From: Taenia hydatigena
Lineage: Eukaryota > Platyhelminthes > Cestoda > Cyclophyllidea > Taeniidae
NCBI GenBank assembly: GCA_036345935.2
Contig: JADWOT020000010.1
Coordinates: 7,118,587-7,182,586, forward strand
Length of the DNA stretch: 64,000 nt
Direction: 5' to 3'
Part shown: one piece after another, positions 1 to 13,600 of the stretch
Layout of the letters: each line of letters starts with the position of its first letter
How positions within the stretch are numbered: the first letter of the stretch is position 1
The notes under the pieces: generated by a model
Database searches by the model: none
Seen by the model: only the letters and a program-made list of their open reading frames with translations
What the model was told of the DNA's origin: nothing
Made by a program: the position numbers and the translations under genes

Positions 1-2682
1 TTTGGTATTCAGTTTAGAACAAGAGTCGGTCCACTCGAAACTCTTTGAGTATCAGTAGCCTTACCAAAACTCCTTATGCATTGAATGCAGATTAATAAGT
101 GCGGACACACACACTTTCACACATGCGTATTAGCCTACACGGGTTTACGATTGTAAATGAAGAAGAGGATTTTAAAAGAGATGGACGTATACCTTTATGT
201 GCGTGGCACAGGTGTACAAGTTAAAGACAATCCTTTTAAGAGTTTCATTAAAATGAAGTTAGCATGAAATGAGAGCCGTCATTTATGATCGGGAAATAAT
301 TATGCTTCTCCATCTACATGGGCGAGACTTTTGGCAGTCAAACCAACTTTGAGTAAGCATTGAGCAATCGTTTCCTAACAAAATGTTTGAATAAAAACTA
401 AACAAAATCACGGACAAAAGCGACTTCTTTAGACTTAAGGGCAAAAATGATGATCTTAGACAGGCAGGTTATCCCACTCAATGGACACCTCCACAGGTTG
501 TTCTCAAACTTGATGGCACTGAAATATTGTGCCCTATCTACATCACGTCGCATCGTTGTACAAGCTAATCAAAGCTATGTGTGATTTTACCCGTCGAATT
601 CCCTTTAAGGTGCGTTTAGCCTCAATAAGCTTTAAGTGCAGAAGGAATACCTCCTAAAATCTCCAACGTTCTAATATTCTCTTGCAAAGTTTTACTTTAT
701 AGACGAGGAAATACGTGTGATTTTTAAAATATCTTTATTTGCACATACTTAGTGGTGGTTGAGCAAACTAAAAATGTTCGGATAGGGGTAAAAAATGTTC
801 TGTACCTGCACAAATTTTTGGACGTTCTCAACATATGCTCAGTTAGCAGAATGCAGTGCGGCGCAATCATTTTAGCATGCACAAAGTCCTGAATTGCAAT
901 GCTTTATCAAACTAAGACGGAGAAAATGATTAAGAGAAACAAGATGCAGTTTGTATTCTTGGGCTCGAAGGCAGGATTACATTCGATAGGACCAAATCAC
1001 CATTCCTGCATTGCCTATTGCTCATCAACTGGAAGGGAATATCCTCCTTTGCTATGGATGTGCACTTCATTCTGCAATAAGTTGTGTGTTTTAGAACATG
1101 CATTTGCGATTGCTAGCAACTAGACAGGTGCGTATGAAGGAGTAGAAGTAGCGAATTGTCGACGCCTCTCCCTTTGAACCTTCTACTAAGTCACTTAAGT
1201 AGTATGTGTAAATAAGTAGTCACCAAATTGGGACAAAAGCCGAATTATTCAGTCCTAGAGCATTAAACTGGACGCAAATTCGCCATGCTACTGCACTTTC
1301 CGAAGCGTGGAAGTATATGCGCTGCAGTATGAAGGTAATTTATGCATCAACATCGAAATCACTACTTGCACCGTTGAAAAAGTATAGTTGCAAGTGGCAT
1401 CAGTTTATCACACATGTCTCTTCTCTTGCCTTTCGCCTTTTATTCTGTTAGTGTGTAACATTTGATTAGCTTTCGTTATTATCAGTAACATCATTAGTAT
1501 ATTAACTGATATCGCGAGAGGAAACTTCTCCCTATCAATGTGGCCTCATTAGACCTCAGAGCGTCACTGCTTAACGCATCAAGTAAAGCGCCCCAAACTA
1601 GGTGTGTTGCTTTTAATAAACTTGACGTATTTCTAGTTTTTGTTTGCATTTTTGGGTGCAGAAGAATTATATGAGGTGCTCGAGTGCAAGTGACGGGTTA
1701 AGCATCAGATCTGGTTCCACCGTGTCTGGCATCTAAAACGCTCCTTCGGAATGCGTTCAATGAGGTCAATTTAGACTTTACGATAATATCATTACGGGAC
1801 TCTCTCCCTAGCCTTCACGAAGATGTTGGTTAAATGCATGGATTTAAAATGCATCGTTCACCTCGTCTTATAATTGAGTGCGCGATTAAGAGAAAGATAG
1901 GTTGTTGATATTCTAGTGCAGCGCGACTGCCAAGGGCTTCCCGTCCCATCGATTGCGAAGTTACCTTTGAATCCCACTAGCGGAAGCTACGCACAATGCC
2001 TTTGAAATACGCTCTCCAATTCAGTCCTCGTAGGCAACTGCTTCCTTGGCATCGAATGATTTGGTGTAAGATCCTGTTATGCCTTTCATCAAGTGCTCGC
2101 GGAGCCCATATGGTGCACATTTGGGTTTTATGCAGGTCTATTTTCAATACTTGGCCTCGCAGCAATCAAATACTTTCAATATAGGCGCCCTAAGAGCCGG
2201 CTTATTTCTTTTGGCTTCCTTTAGTCAATTAAAATTGGCTAACTGAAATCCATCAACTTCTTGTAGTGACAGAACATGGGTGATGCACGCTTGCAAATGC
2301 GGCACATTACCAGGTCATCATCCAAATAGATCCATTTTAGCCAACGCTTGATCGCATGCTCCAATGTCCAACAAAGGATGCAGTCAGAATGCCTACACAC
2401 TAAAACTCGATTACCAAAGGAATATGTAGCCAAGCATTCATCAAAGACTCGTCCACGTAGAAGTACGTTTCCCGCCCTCTCCTTTATTTGGATTTTAAGG
2501 CGCGAGATGGAGCAACTTCCGTGTCCCCTTTAAGTCTGTTCCAAATCCACCCATGCCTCAACAATACCATGCCGATATACTACAAAACCGTTTTATTATG
2601 CTGTCGAAGTTGCAACTGACTCCCTAGCATTGTCCTTACAAGCTAGTTTTACTGAGCCAAGTAGAAGAAGATCTTATATGAT

Positions 2683-2690
2683 TGACGTCA
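2683..2690. promoter_or_regulatory. Perfect CRE octamer (TGACGTCA)
   Basis: The 8-bp palindrome TGACGTCA is the consensus CREB/ATF site. No gene start is recognised beside it, so a regulatory role is only possible. An octamer like this can occur by chance in 64 kb. Confidence 0.2.
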
Positions 2691-5600
2691 CAAATGACAA
2701 CAGTCTTTTTCTTATCAATTAGGCTTATAAACCCAATCACCTCTAAACTGAGAGGAAAAAATGTCCGTTGCCTAATTTGGAAGGAGTAACGAGCGCAGAC
2801 AGACATTGCTCTGCCAAACTGGTCCGACTCCAGTACACACCGCTCACATACGTATATTTCACTACTGCTGCTTTATATCAGACGTTGTATGAACACACTT
2901 TCTTGCAATCGTCTCACTATTTACCTTCATTACAACAAAGATAGTGCCACAACTCTTCCGATTCAAGAGATCTAGTGGCTCTACCATTATGAGCGAGAAT
3001 TCTTTGGTAGCAATAAGCACTTGGGAGTGAATGATTCGTCCACTACAGTGTGCTGTATGCTTAGATTGCGCATGTGATTGCGTAGTAAATGACCGAACGC
3101 TCTTAATTTACCTTAAATGTCGTTTAGCTAATATACCTCGTTTGCCACATTGGGTAGTTGCTGAGGCTGTAATAGTAACTTTGGTAGTTTACCGCGCAAG
3201 CGATTACCCTTTCGTAGGCAGGTTAGTTATCCTCCTTAACTCAACTAAATTTACCATTGAAGATGCCTTTCAAAGCCACTAGTGATGCTAGAAGTTGAAG
3301 CACTTTAGCAGTCAGCATTTGAACCATGTGCGTAAACACGTTTCCAGCATCGTGATGCTGAGATATGGATTAGCAGTCCTTTAATCATGACTACTGCAGC
3401 ATTTACAAAGTCCAGGCGCATGTCATCAGGTATAATAATTACCTTTTAATTCACAAAATTTGCATTGTGTGCATATGTTGCATTGATGGACTCTTAAAAA
3501 ATCCACACGAAACGCCCAACCACACGAAACAAGAATCATGATAGCGCATTATTGGGTTACATCTTTATTTAACTTGGTTTCACCAGGATTTTTAACATTG
3601 ATGTCGGAGAACTGCATGGAATCGTCCCTTTCTGCGTCAATATGGGTCGATGTCTAAGTGCCCGAATGCATCTGCGGAACTAATAAGGATGCAACGCCCT
3701 TTCTAAGAACTGTGAACCTTTTTACGTCGGTTAGTCGATTAGTGGATCAATCAGCCAACTAATTGACCAGGGGGTCATCTAGTCTTTATACGATGGGCAT
3801 TTTGCTACTTGATACAATATAATCAACGTTTCAGAACTATTGGCCTCATTTTTGAGTTGGAATTTGTTTCGCACAAAAGCTACACTCGCATTAGTTCCAT
3901 TGGCTGAACAGCAACCCATGTAACTGATCAGTAAATCTTTCAAGTTTGTGTGCTCGAAGTCCCCCAAAATTAGTTGGTTTTGCGTATCATAATAGCGATG
4001 TTAGGCTGATTAAAACTTGCTTTTTGATGATGTGTTAAGGACGCCGGCTTTAGCTGTTCTAGAGCTATCTCACCTCAAAGCACCGCAAGTTGGAATGCAG
4101 GCCCATGCCTGCATGGTAGCAAGTATACTTTGCCGTGAAGGCAGAATGCGCAAGGTGCGATCGTTCTTCAAATGAGGTCTTGTCTCATCAAATATTTATG
4201 GGAGAAACATCAGGTAGTTGCAAGATGAGGAACGCCTTTGGATAATTGTATCGGCCTCATTTTAACGTCAAGAGCAACTTTTTTCTTTGCTGAATTTGCT
4301 TTTGTTGCAACTATGAATATCTTCACCACGGAGTAGTGTTGGTCCACAAAATTCCCAAATCAAATCAAAACTTTGCTTTATAGAGCATGCGTTCTTAGAC
4401 GTTAACAGCCGTACTTTTAAGCAAAGTTAATGGTTGACTCTGATCTCTTACAAGAGCACAAGCATCGACGCAGACTTGCTGTTTGGAACCATCCATTCCC
4501 TTAATATTTACTTTACGGACGAATCGCAGTCAGCTGTGTTTCAATATCTTTGGCGTTATTAGAAGTGGGTTTGGGTAGAATCGCAGCACAGCGAACTCGG
4601 TCGTCAAAGACGCACCTCCTGTACGCGCTCAAGCACTGGATTGGATGTGGCAATGCAGGTCTGCGAAGACAGGTGAGTGACCGCAAGACAATAGAAACCT
4701 GCGAGTAGGGTCCCATTTGTTGTCTAACACTTGTGCTTTGACATGGATTTTTTTTTAGTTTAATTGATTCATTTTATTCAATTTCTATAAGCCATACACG
4801 TTTGGGGTATACCATGCATTATAATGAGCTGTGTTAATTACAGTTATTGTTACTGTCGAGGAAATCGCCGTCACACATTAGCACCAACAAAGCGGAACAG
4901 CTTCCTCCAAAGCAGGTTTGGGCTTTAAGATAGGCACTGCTTGCGGTTCCAGATCTTATCAGTAGATAGCAGAGACTGTCCAATGCTGTCACTGGTATCA
5001 CCTGCGCTTGCATAAAGGTTAGTGAGACTGTCTGCTCGGAATCCAAAGGAATAATTATGCACCGGTTGAATTGGATTAAGACTCAAAGTAAGTAACGCAG
5101 GGCATTTTACGGTGTTTTAAAATGTAGCGGAATGAACATGTATTTTGCGTTATTCATTGGTATATCTTTAGTTGGAGTACTGAAGACATATGTTCTTTGT
5201 GTCAGAGTCCCTGTTATGCTACTTTAAACGAAAATCATTATTGTCCGAATTGCTGCTTTCAAAATCCAAAATTCTAATCCGATCTTATTTGCTAGAATGT
5301 ATGAGCATTATAGCTTAGTAAGAACAATAACTTACTTCCTAATTTACTAGTATGAACACAAACTTTATTTGCCACATTTCTTGTCTCGCATCAATTAAGC
5401 TATTGCTATGGACATAGCATTGCGTTTTACTGTGTATTTTATGTTATATCTGGATAGAAATGCAACCTAACGAATAACAGATAGTATGGTTAGCATTGGT
5501 AAATCGCCTTGCTACACATGAGCCTAACAAGCAGCAAGACAGCATCCTCCATTTGAAGAGTCTTTCGATTGTGTTCCGATCCGTAAGCATGCCACTTTGA

Positions 5601-6120
5601 AAGTGGAATATCAGCGCATTGGTCAACTTACTGTTTCATGGCTCAAGGAGGATAAAACTACTCCATTGCCATTTACAACAAAAATCGAGAAAGACTGCAG
5701 GTAGCATATTCCTATTAATGTGCGCGAATTTTCTTATGATATAAATAGCAAAAATGTATGTCTTAATGTACGAAAGCAATTCTAGTTTTAAAGCGTTTTG
5801 GTATTCTTTCCAGAATGCTGCCATATTGTTGATGTGTGGAGGTTCTGCTTGAGCTGTTTGGCCGGTAGATAAAGAAAGAGGACACATTGTGGAGAAAAAG
5901 CAGCTAAGCGTTTCAAGTGAATTAACACTGCCTTGTTACGATTTTAGTCAAAGGCTCTACGTGCATCTTGATTTTTTCTACGTTTGGGAACAATTTTCTG
6001 CCTTTTTCATCATTGATCTCTCTGACTGCCTTCTAGACAAACCCGAATACAGCAAAGTTGCGGCTAGGTAAAGAAAAAGGCTTCTATAACAGAGTGGAAA
6101 CTGCAGCGTTCCAAAGCTTC

Positions 6121-6258
6121 CTCGGAGGCAAAAGAAGGCAGGATGCTAAAATAGAATGTATTTTTTCAACGAACAGAAGGAAATAAACTGCCAGCCTAAG
6201 CAGCTAGGCCAATACGACCACGTCCGCCACCCTCACCGAAACCGGTAGTTCAAACAAA
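6121..6258 (+). repeat. Dispersed repeat, copy 1
   Basis: About 140 bp that match the block at 6,802-6,968. Both contain a GGCAAAAGAAGGCAG segment, a TTCAAC...CAGA(A/G)G segment, GCTAGGCCAAT, and the shared tail GACCGAAACCGGTAGTTCAAAC-like. No coding capacity and no clear target-site duplication. It is probably a short nonautonomous element; no tRNA-like promoter boxes were recognised. Confidence 0.6.
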
Positions 6259-6801
6259 CAAGGTATACATTGCCCCTCTCCTCTTTCAATCCTCGTCCCC
6301 GACGTGCCCTTAGGTACACCTCCCGCGTCAGCCATCACAATTTAGTCAGTTCTGCAAGAAGCACTCACGAGCTAACCATGCCAGTCGCCGACATTCGACG
6401 CGATTGAGGCGATGCTTGATACCAACGTCAGTGATCCCTCTTGGCAGTGCATTGCACTTCAAGTTTTGTTGGGCTTGGGAACGAAGCTCAGAGTAAGTGG
6501 TTCTGCCGACCATCAGTATATCCATGTGGAAACGTTAGCACGCCGACCTCCTTAAGCAAGTACATTTGGGGTAATCTTCGTGATAAAACATTTCAGGTGG
6601 TCCATGGCTAGTGTCGCTTCAGTTGTTAATAGCTTTCGTGTAGAACACGGAGACGGGATAGATGCCGGAGGCAGACGCCGCTCTTGGCTCATCCGTAGCA
6701 CATGCGCGTCTTTCGCATTGCTGCAACATGCCAGAGGTGGTAGAGATCGGGATAAAACCCTGTAGAGTCAAGTCAGCTTTCCGCTGCCACCAATGTAGCA
6801 T

Positions 6802-6968
6802 CCCGAGGCTCTCTGGAAGGCAAAAGAAGGCAGAATGCTAGAGTAGAATATATATATATTCAACCGGCAGAGGAAAATAATTTGCTGACCTGGCCCTAGG
6901 CCAGCCTACGCGGCTAGGCCAATGCGGCTACCTCTGCGACCCTGACCGAAACCGGTAGTTCAAACAAA
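6802..6968 (+). repeat. Dispersed repeat, copy 2
   Basis: Second copy of the family, in the same orientation as copy 1 and about 680 bp away. It is longer through a TATATATATA expansion and an extra CTGGCCCTAGGCCAGCC segment that can form a small hairpin. The ACCGAAACCGGTAGTTCAAAC tail is identical to copy 1. Confidence 0.6.
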
Positions 6969-9334
6969 GCATTGCGAGAAAAGTGAATGCAATTACATTC
7001 AAGGTGGTGTACAAAAAGAAGGTACACAAATTTGCCATATTTGGTGGTCGGCTGATGTTTTGTTAGCTAATTAATGTACTCGAGCTTTTGTTTGGTCCTA
7101 TAGTGCAACTGACATCAAAGATGCGTGGATTATTTTATGGAATTTCCCTCGAAAAGGGAAACATTCATGTTTGAAATTATAGCGAAGTTGTGTGAATTGA
7201 TATAACTTGCATATCCTGACCTATGCTGATTTGCATAGACGGACAGCCAGAAAAACTCTAGTGCTGCAGGCAAAACATGGTCCATGATATCGTAGCGGAG
7301 AAGGTTTTTAAAGCCTAATAGTAATATTATCTTTTGCGCCTGTTTCAACTGATGTTAAGTCATATCTATAGCTAAGATTAACACAGACGACTTGTAATTC
7401 CTCATCGTAAAGCATGAAGGTCCTCTTTGCGCGATGCGCATGTCTGCGAATGACGCGTGTGCGGCCTCTCCTTACTGCTATAAAAACGGTTTGATAGACC
7501 CATAAAATAGAAATCAGCATATTGTAACATGAGTTTACTCATTGCAACTGATCGCTCTGTTTCTCGCCTCAGCTACTGGAACTTTCTACATCCCAGTACA
7601 TGTGCTCTTGAGCTGCATGGATGCCTAGTTGTTATCACACCGTGTGGCTTGCTCGTGAGGTTGTAGCATTTTATCAATTATCAACTTCAGCTCGAGTATT
7701 CAATGTGCTATTGTAGTGCCACTGGAGAGGTAGACATTGGCCTAATAGTAACAAAGAGGCGCTGACCACTCTGATATCAGTAGCCTTGACAGCGATCTTG
7801 GAGGTGTGGGAGACGATTGTTGGCCTTCAGAAGGCTAACCACGACCAAGACATCTTCTGTAATGTTGTAAATTTTAGCGTATTTTTAAGTTTTAAATAGC
7901 ACAATTTAGAGCATGTCTTGGTAGATGCAGTAATTTGCAGCTGACGTCCATCTAGTTGAGCGCTAAGAATCACTAAAGGCAATAAAACGGAAATGAGTGT
8001 TGAAATGTCTGTAGACCCACGCATAGAATGGTTGGTGAGCCATCAATGGAAGTGTGATAAAGACAATGATTATCCATAGCGAATGATTGCACCGCAACGA
8101 GTACGATGCGATGTGTAGTGTGGTTATGCGAAAGCTATTTATGGTCCTCAGTTGATCATGCCGCGCAATTATGAAGATTTTTGAATTGGACTTTAATTTG
8201 CACAATAAGTACGGCTAAAGCGGCTTGGTCAAGAAATGGACGCAGTGATCTGAGGCGTCTCTGAAGTCTTTTCTCCCCAAATACTTTTCAGTTCTGTCGC
8301 TTTCCTTGGCTGCCCCTTTGCATTAGCCATCATGATCTGAGCTGTGCTGCATTCGAACATTCACGGGTCATCGGCACTATTGGTCGAATTCCCGAGCAAC
8401 GAATCCGGGATAATCTCTACGTTTCGCAGTGTACTAAGGCCTCATGAGAACCATCCAGTCACCATTATGGTGTTGTGCTAATGTGCATCCGCTTCCGTCT
8501 GTTGAGGTCATTAGTGGTAGTCTGGATTCGAGAATAGGTGGATTTTGAGCCTGAGAAGCGCGCACAACTTTTACTTGACGTTGCTGTAAAATGTAATTTG
8601 TTCCAAAGATCAGGTGTCATTATACGTGGTGAAAAAGTAAACAAAATAGGCACCTGGCGGGGATTGGGCATTGAAAACACAACACGCACCACATAGTGAT
8701 GTGCATAAGACCAATATGTTTGCTATTTGTTAAGTACCTTTTTGAATTAATCTTGATAAAATAACTATGGTTGATGCGAGGCAGATCTAAAATGAGCCCG
8801 AACATTGAATGAATTAAAATGTCTGCAAAATCTGACGCCTTCTCAAGATGTTACAAGGTTGTATGCAATCAATGATTGTTTCTGATGGTATTTCGAAGTC
8901 TTCAAAGTGATTCATGGGTTTCTTGTTTTCCTATTGGCTAATTAAAATATACACTGAAGCAATTGTAGATATAAAAGATGCTTGTTTTTACTCTTGATAA
9001 ATAGTACCTAAGCAAGACCTTAAAGCACTAGAATATGCACTAGTTTTTACTGTAACACATTCCAAATTTAATAAGCTCGAGTAACATAAAGTACGTTAGT
9101 TCACCATGAGAGTGCCGGACTATACGTATTTATTAGTCTCTCCATTCTCCGATGATGTCTGCATATCCATCGGTGCGTAGGTGCACCAAGTAACGTCAGC
9201 ATTTTGATTTTCACAATGTTTATGCTCATTATATACGTCTTCTTATATAAACACTGATTTCGGAGAGCCAAACGAATGGGTTACCGAACCTACGGGTGCA
9301 TAGTGTGCGCGGTACTTATTGACTTCAGAAACCA

Positions 9335-9660
9335 CTGCAAGCCCTCACACTATTCTGGTCCACCATTTCCACCTTACATCTCACCTCGTATCGCGTCTTC
9401 TCTGCTTTGGTGCTGATAAGCGGGACTACACAGATACTGAATGGGGATTCATTCGAGGAGTTGATCGTTACTGGAGGGCAAAAAGCTGACTGAGATGAAG
9501 GTCAAAGATAATGACGAAGGGTTGATCGGAATCCTAAATAAAGGCGGTGGACGTAGTGATGCGCTCGCACCGACTAGGTGGCGGCAAATTCATCAGAGGA
9601 CTACTCGTGCTTTACGAAGGATCGGTGAGCGCATTAAAGAGTCTTAAGAGAACTCTAAAA
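9335..9660 (+). pseudogene. Degenerate copy of the cationic peptide gene
   Basis: Read on the plus strand this is a decayed relative of the intact minus-strand gene at 10,306-10,695. The first part, in one frame, carries a hydrophobic leader and the shared stretch encoding LHL(A/T)S; CTTACATCTC is identical in both. The reading frame then shifts near 9,450-9,465. The second part (9,465-9,647) encodes LTE, then GGGRSDALAPTRW and RALRRIGE, which align with LTE, SGGQKDVLAPAGW and RAFRRIGD of the intact protein; about 15 of 34 residues in that block are identical. The start codon position reads CTG rather than ATG, and the frame ends soon after RRIGE, so the cysteine-bearing C-terminus is lost. 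The two loci are in opposite orientation, tail to tail, which points to an inverted duplication. Confidence 0.75.
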
Positions 9661-10260
9661 ATAGAGAAAGAATAAGATGCGGAGAAGGGTTATGGGACAG
9701 TAAATGGAAAAGAGGTTCGAATAACTTCATAAGACTGCTAGACAGTGAGGTGTGCTCGTTTGAGTGGATTACATTCAGAAAATCTCGACAAATCTGTATT
9801 ACTTCCTGCCTACACTGTCTGTATTAGACAAGTGAGTTCTGTCAATTCACTACTCTTGTAATGCTAATCCACTTTTGATAGTTTCTCAAGTTGTTTTGCC
9901 AAAAAGTCATAGTAAATAGTAACGTTGCTGATTGAAATCAAGATTTTAGTGCCACTGAATGGTCTGCCTTCCTAAGGGCATGAGGGTCCCTTTCAATAGG
10001 AGATAAACGTCAGCTGTCAACCAACAGAAGTGCTTCATGGATTCTGAATAACTTGACAACCTTGAGTCCTGCGTACCGACAGATATTTAAGTTGGGCCAA
10101 TCAAATGTTTGTTGAAGTTATCATTAAATGCCTTCCGAAACTCACTTAAGAAGAAATGCACAAGTAGGCTGCTAACCAAATTGTTCCAAATAATTTACAA
10201 CAAGTCAATTATGCATATTAAAATACATTTCGGTAGCTCAAGTTCCATCACAGAGTACTG

Positions 10261-10266
10261 TTTAAT
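10261..10266 (-). other. Poly(A) signal variant ATTAAA
   Basis: ATTAAA on the minus strand, about 40 nt past the stop codon of the cationic peptide gene. It is the commonest variant of AATAAA and supports this as the 3' end of that gene. Confidence 0.45.
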
Positions 10267-10305
10267 TCCCTCCACATACAGCAGAATGTCGCGAAATCCA
10301 GCCAC

Positions 10306-10695
10306 CTAGGAATCCCAATGACCTCGCTTTGGAGCCTCCTTAGGGCATGAAGGGTAACAGGCTTTCCAAGGTCCTCTGTAGACTTTTCGAACAGCGTCAC
10401 CAATCCTTCGAAATGCACGGCTGAGCCTCCGTCGGAAGCGACGCCATCCAGCCGGTGCAAGCACATCCTTCTGCCCGCCAGACTCAGTGAGTGTTTCGAC
10501 CAACTCCTCTTCCTTTTCTGTGTCCTCCCCAATCACCTCGGTCAGTTCCTCATCCTCTAAGTATGTAGGCGCCTCAAATAGATCCGATTCCAATCTTCGG
10601 GCCACTTCTCCATCTGACACCACGTCAGAGGAGGCGAGATGTAAGATGAAAGTAAGGAGGAGAAGAAGGTAGATCAGGCTTGAAGGTAATTGCAT
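10306..10695 (-). CDS. Secreted cationic peptide precursor (antimicrobial-like architecture)
   Basis: A 129-residue uninterrupted precursor; I do not recognise a named family. Residues 1-23 form a strong signal peptide (MQLPSS, then a leucine-rich core, ending LASS). Residues 24-82 are highly acidic (a run such as EDTEKEEELVETLTES). Residues 83-129 are strongly basic, with 11 Arg and 4 Lys against 3 acids. The segment starting GWRRFRRRLSRAFRRIGDAV has W, F, L, F, I and V every three to four positions, as in an amphipathic helix. Two cysteines follow in CYPSC. Signal, acidic pro-part and cationic amphipathic end is the layout of many host-defence peptide precursors, so a membrane-active or nucleic-acid-binding peptide is possible, but this is inference. 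The start is the first in-frame ATG, since the GTG 11 codons upstream is not a eukaryotic start. CTGATCTACAG directly before CATG could be a 3' splice or trans-splice site. A broken inverted copy lies at 9,335-9,660. Confidence 0.75.
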   Translation of the reverse strand: MQLPSSLIYLLLLLTFILHLASSDVVSDGEVARRLESDLFEAPTYLEDEELTEVIGEDTEKEEELVETLTESGGQKDVLAPAGWRRFRRRLSRAFRRIGDAVRKVYRGPWKACYPSCPKEAPKRGHWDS

Positions 10696-10699
10696 GCTG

Positions 10700-13600
10700 T
10701 AGATCAGTGATGTTAACAGCAACCGCACATAAACATAGTGAACACCACCTTTATCGCGTTCCTTTATACTCAGTTGGACAATTGTTTACCTTTCCAAAGC
10801 TCGTGGGAGGTTGTGATTATGATGTAGATGGCACTTGTTTAACAATGTGGCTAAATGCCTTAAGTTGGCATTCCTCTTATTTCCCTTCTCCTCCCCAATT
10901 TTGTTCTCCTTAATGTCATTTTGAAGTAATGCATTGCAACAGCGAATGTGGAGCTCGTGACGAAACACATTGCATCTACCACCGGAAGGAAGTGCGCATG
11001 CATGACACTCATTACTTTACCTTGGGCCAAACACCACCATCTCATCACCAAAAATGCCTTCAGCTACTATATGTACCCATGGAAAGGGTGCAAGGGCCGA
11101 AGCAAAATAAATACCATGAACAGCGCATGTTGGCACAACAATAGCGGAATAAATCTATTGTGTTAGCCTATGCGCAACAATCATTGCTTTGCAGTTGGCC
11201 CAAAAAGACAATCAAAAGCACTACTGTGGGAAGGCAATGAGTTCATCCCCTCCTGTTTCGTCCTTTGCTTTCTTGTAAGGATTTGTATGATTCGATAAAA
11301 AATTCTTTGTCGGCTTTGGTGGCATTAAGGACAGGGCAAATTGATGATGTTTATGCAAACTAGGAGCACATTTCCTCTACATCATTAATGGTGTTGGTGG
11401 CAGATGTTGTGCATTGCGCCACGAGATTCGTGTTCCTTGAAAGACAATGACTATGGAGGTGAACCTACGAGAACGAGTACAACATAGCTTCTAGAGCTTT
11501 CAAGGACCGCCCTTGGAGACCACATAATGAATGGCATCCGCTCTAACCACGTGGAATGGACTTTTCCCTCTTAAACGTTGTCGGCTTTATTTTTTGTCTC
11601 TTTGCACGGATGCATAGTATCCGCGGTAGGTACCGTAATGACCGATTGCCTCCCAAAACAACTTTAGCATCCAGAGGGATGGGGTGGAGTTGAGGTGCAA
11701 ATTTATTTCCAATTGAATCTACGAACACAGACGAAGATCTACGCAGTTGCACTTGCATTGGTGACAAGATTAATTCTGCAATTGGTGCTGTAAATGTCCG
11801 TTATTTCGCAAATCATAGGTTAGCTTATCATTGAGATATAGTCATGCTGTTTTGTCATGATCTAGTCATCAACCCAAAGGTTCTACCTACCCTACAATGC
11901 GAATTATGAAGATATACTCGCCATGTAATCCATTAAAACTTTTTGAATTAGGTTCCGGAATGACTAGACAGAGTAAAGACGGCTTTGTGCTGATGCACCG
12001 TCTCGATAATTTGGTCAACTTATTATTAGACTATATGGACAGATAGCTACAACAACGTGACACTCTACCACTTCAGGAAGGACTCACGACACAATTCGTC
12101 TTCGCGTTGAATGACCATGAAGCAGACGTGATGCACTGGACTCCAATATGCCAGTAAAATAAATGAACCGACACTCCGTCTATTAGAGCGGTGGATGCTT
12201 TAAAGTTCACTTTAAACAAATTTTTGAGAAGATTGTCAGCCCCTATATATCCGGTGGTCTACTCTGTGTTTACCTCCACGAAAATATGTCTGATATCATT
12301 CCCGGTCGCACAAGACTGCCATCAGAATTAAGGCCTTTTGCAAGTTCCGCCAGCACTTAATGTCATGGGGCCTAGAATGTTGATAGGGTTCATCACGCAT
12401 CGTACAGCATCATGTCGAGCCGTTCTTTTTCCAACAATGGTAAGAAGATGTAGCAGACGTACAAAAGGGCTGTCAGGTTATTGGCTTGGTCCGCAAGTCA
12501 TGCTGGCAAATAGGGTTACGATTCGTCTCCGCAGTCAGTCGAAAGGTTGTACATGCTATTAAGGCACTTGATGTTTGGCCTGTTTTTGGAACACCCTGAA
12601 GTTTCGAAGGTAAAATTGCGTGTCGAGCTCCTTTGGGAATAAGTTCTACTTTCACAAATCAAGACTTCCTTAATTGTTATTTAAAGCGTTTTGGTAACTG
12701 AGTAGGTTACGACACGATTGTATTACAGCAGAGGCCAACATATACGGGGATCATGGCACACCTCACTTTCATTCAGAGCCTTGGTGAACGTGTACCGTGA
12801 GTGTGGATGGAGTGCAGGACATTAGAAACCATTGCTGTTCTACGGGCATTTTTGAAGCATCACAGGGCCTTTGGTCTGCACTTCACACACTCTTGCCATT
12901 TGCAAGGGTTTAATAAATTAATATTTCACCCGTGAACAGGATTTTGGGCATAATTGAGGTTAAACAATAAATCACTGCAGAGCTTCACGTTTCTTTTGAT
13001 CGCATTCCCCAGCGCTCCCCCTGATCAACCTTTGGCGTCAGTCATCACTATCTAGAGTTGCGCCCAACTTAGTGGCGTGAAATTTTCCTAGTCACGAGAC
13101 TCGGCTCTAATGACTACGCTAACAAACTGGCGCATGTGGTACATTCAAGACTATAACAGTCACATCATGCAGCACAGAGACACATTCGAATGGGTGTGCC
13201 AAGGTGTACTTTGCAATTTAATTAGCTGCGACTCCTTGTGGAATGTCCGGCTTTGTGATTAGGTTTGCTTAGTTTCTTAATAAAAATAAACAAGACGCGT
13301 GTAATCTTGTTTTTTTCCGAGATGCTTTTCCTCTGCATTTTGTCGTGTTGGATGGAGCTCTAACGGAAATTCTAGCCTAATCAACGCTTCCAGAATGGGT
13401 TGAGTAAGATTTGTATGGTCAAAGCATTAAATATCATGACCAAGCATTCCTTCATGCTGGATTAGGCTTCGTTTATTCCGATTTATGCACCTTCTCATTT
13501 CAAGTTGATCCAAACCCCACCTGGTCGACATCCAAATCTGAATTGCCTACTATTAAGTTAAAAGTAGCTATGCAAGTGTGAAAATTTGCGCACGAGTTTG

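Larger units (their letters stand above)
1..9334. other. Gene-poor stretch, no supported gene
   Basis: No reading frame here combines length, codon pattern and splice signals well enough to call. The open frames are short and compositionally like noncoding DNA. The stretch holds two copies of a dispersed repeat near 6.1 and 6.8 kb (listed separately) and one perfect TGACGTCA octamer at 2,683-2,690. The frame at 3,031-3,282 has a hydrophobic middle and a slight purine-first codon bias but no recognisable domain. Confidence 0.5.
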
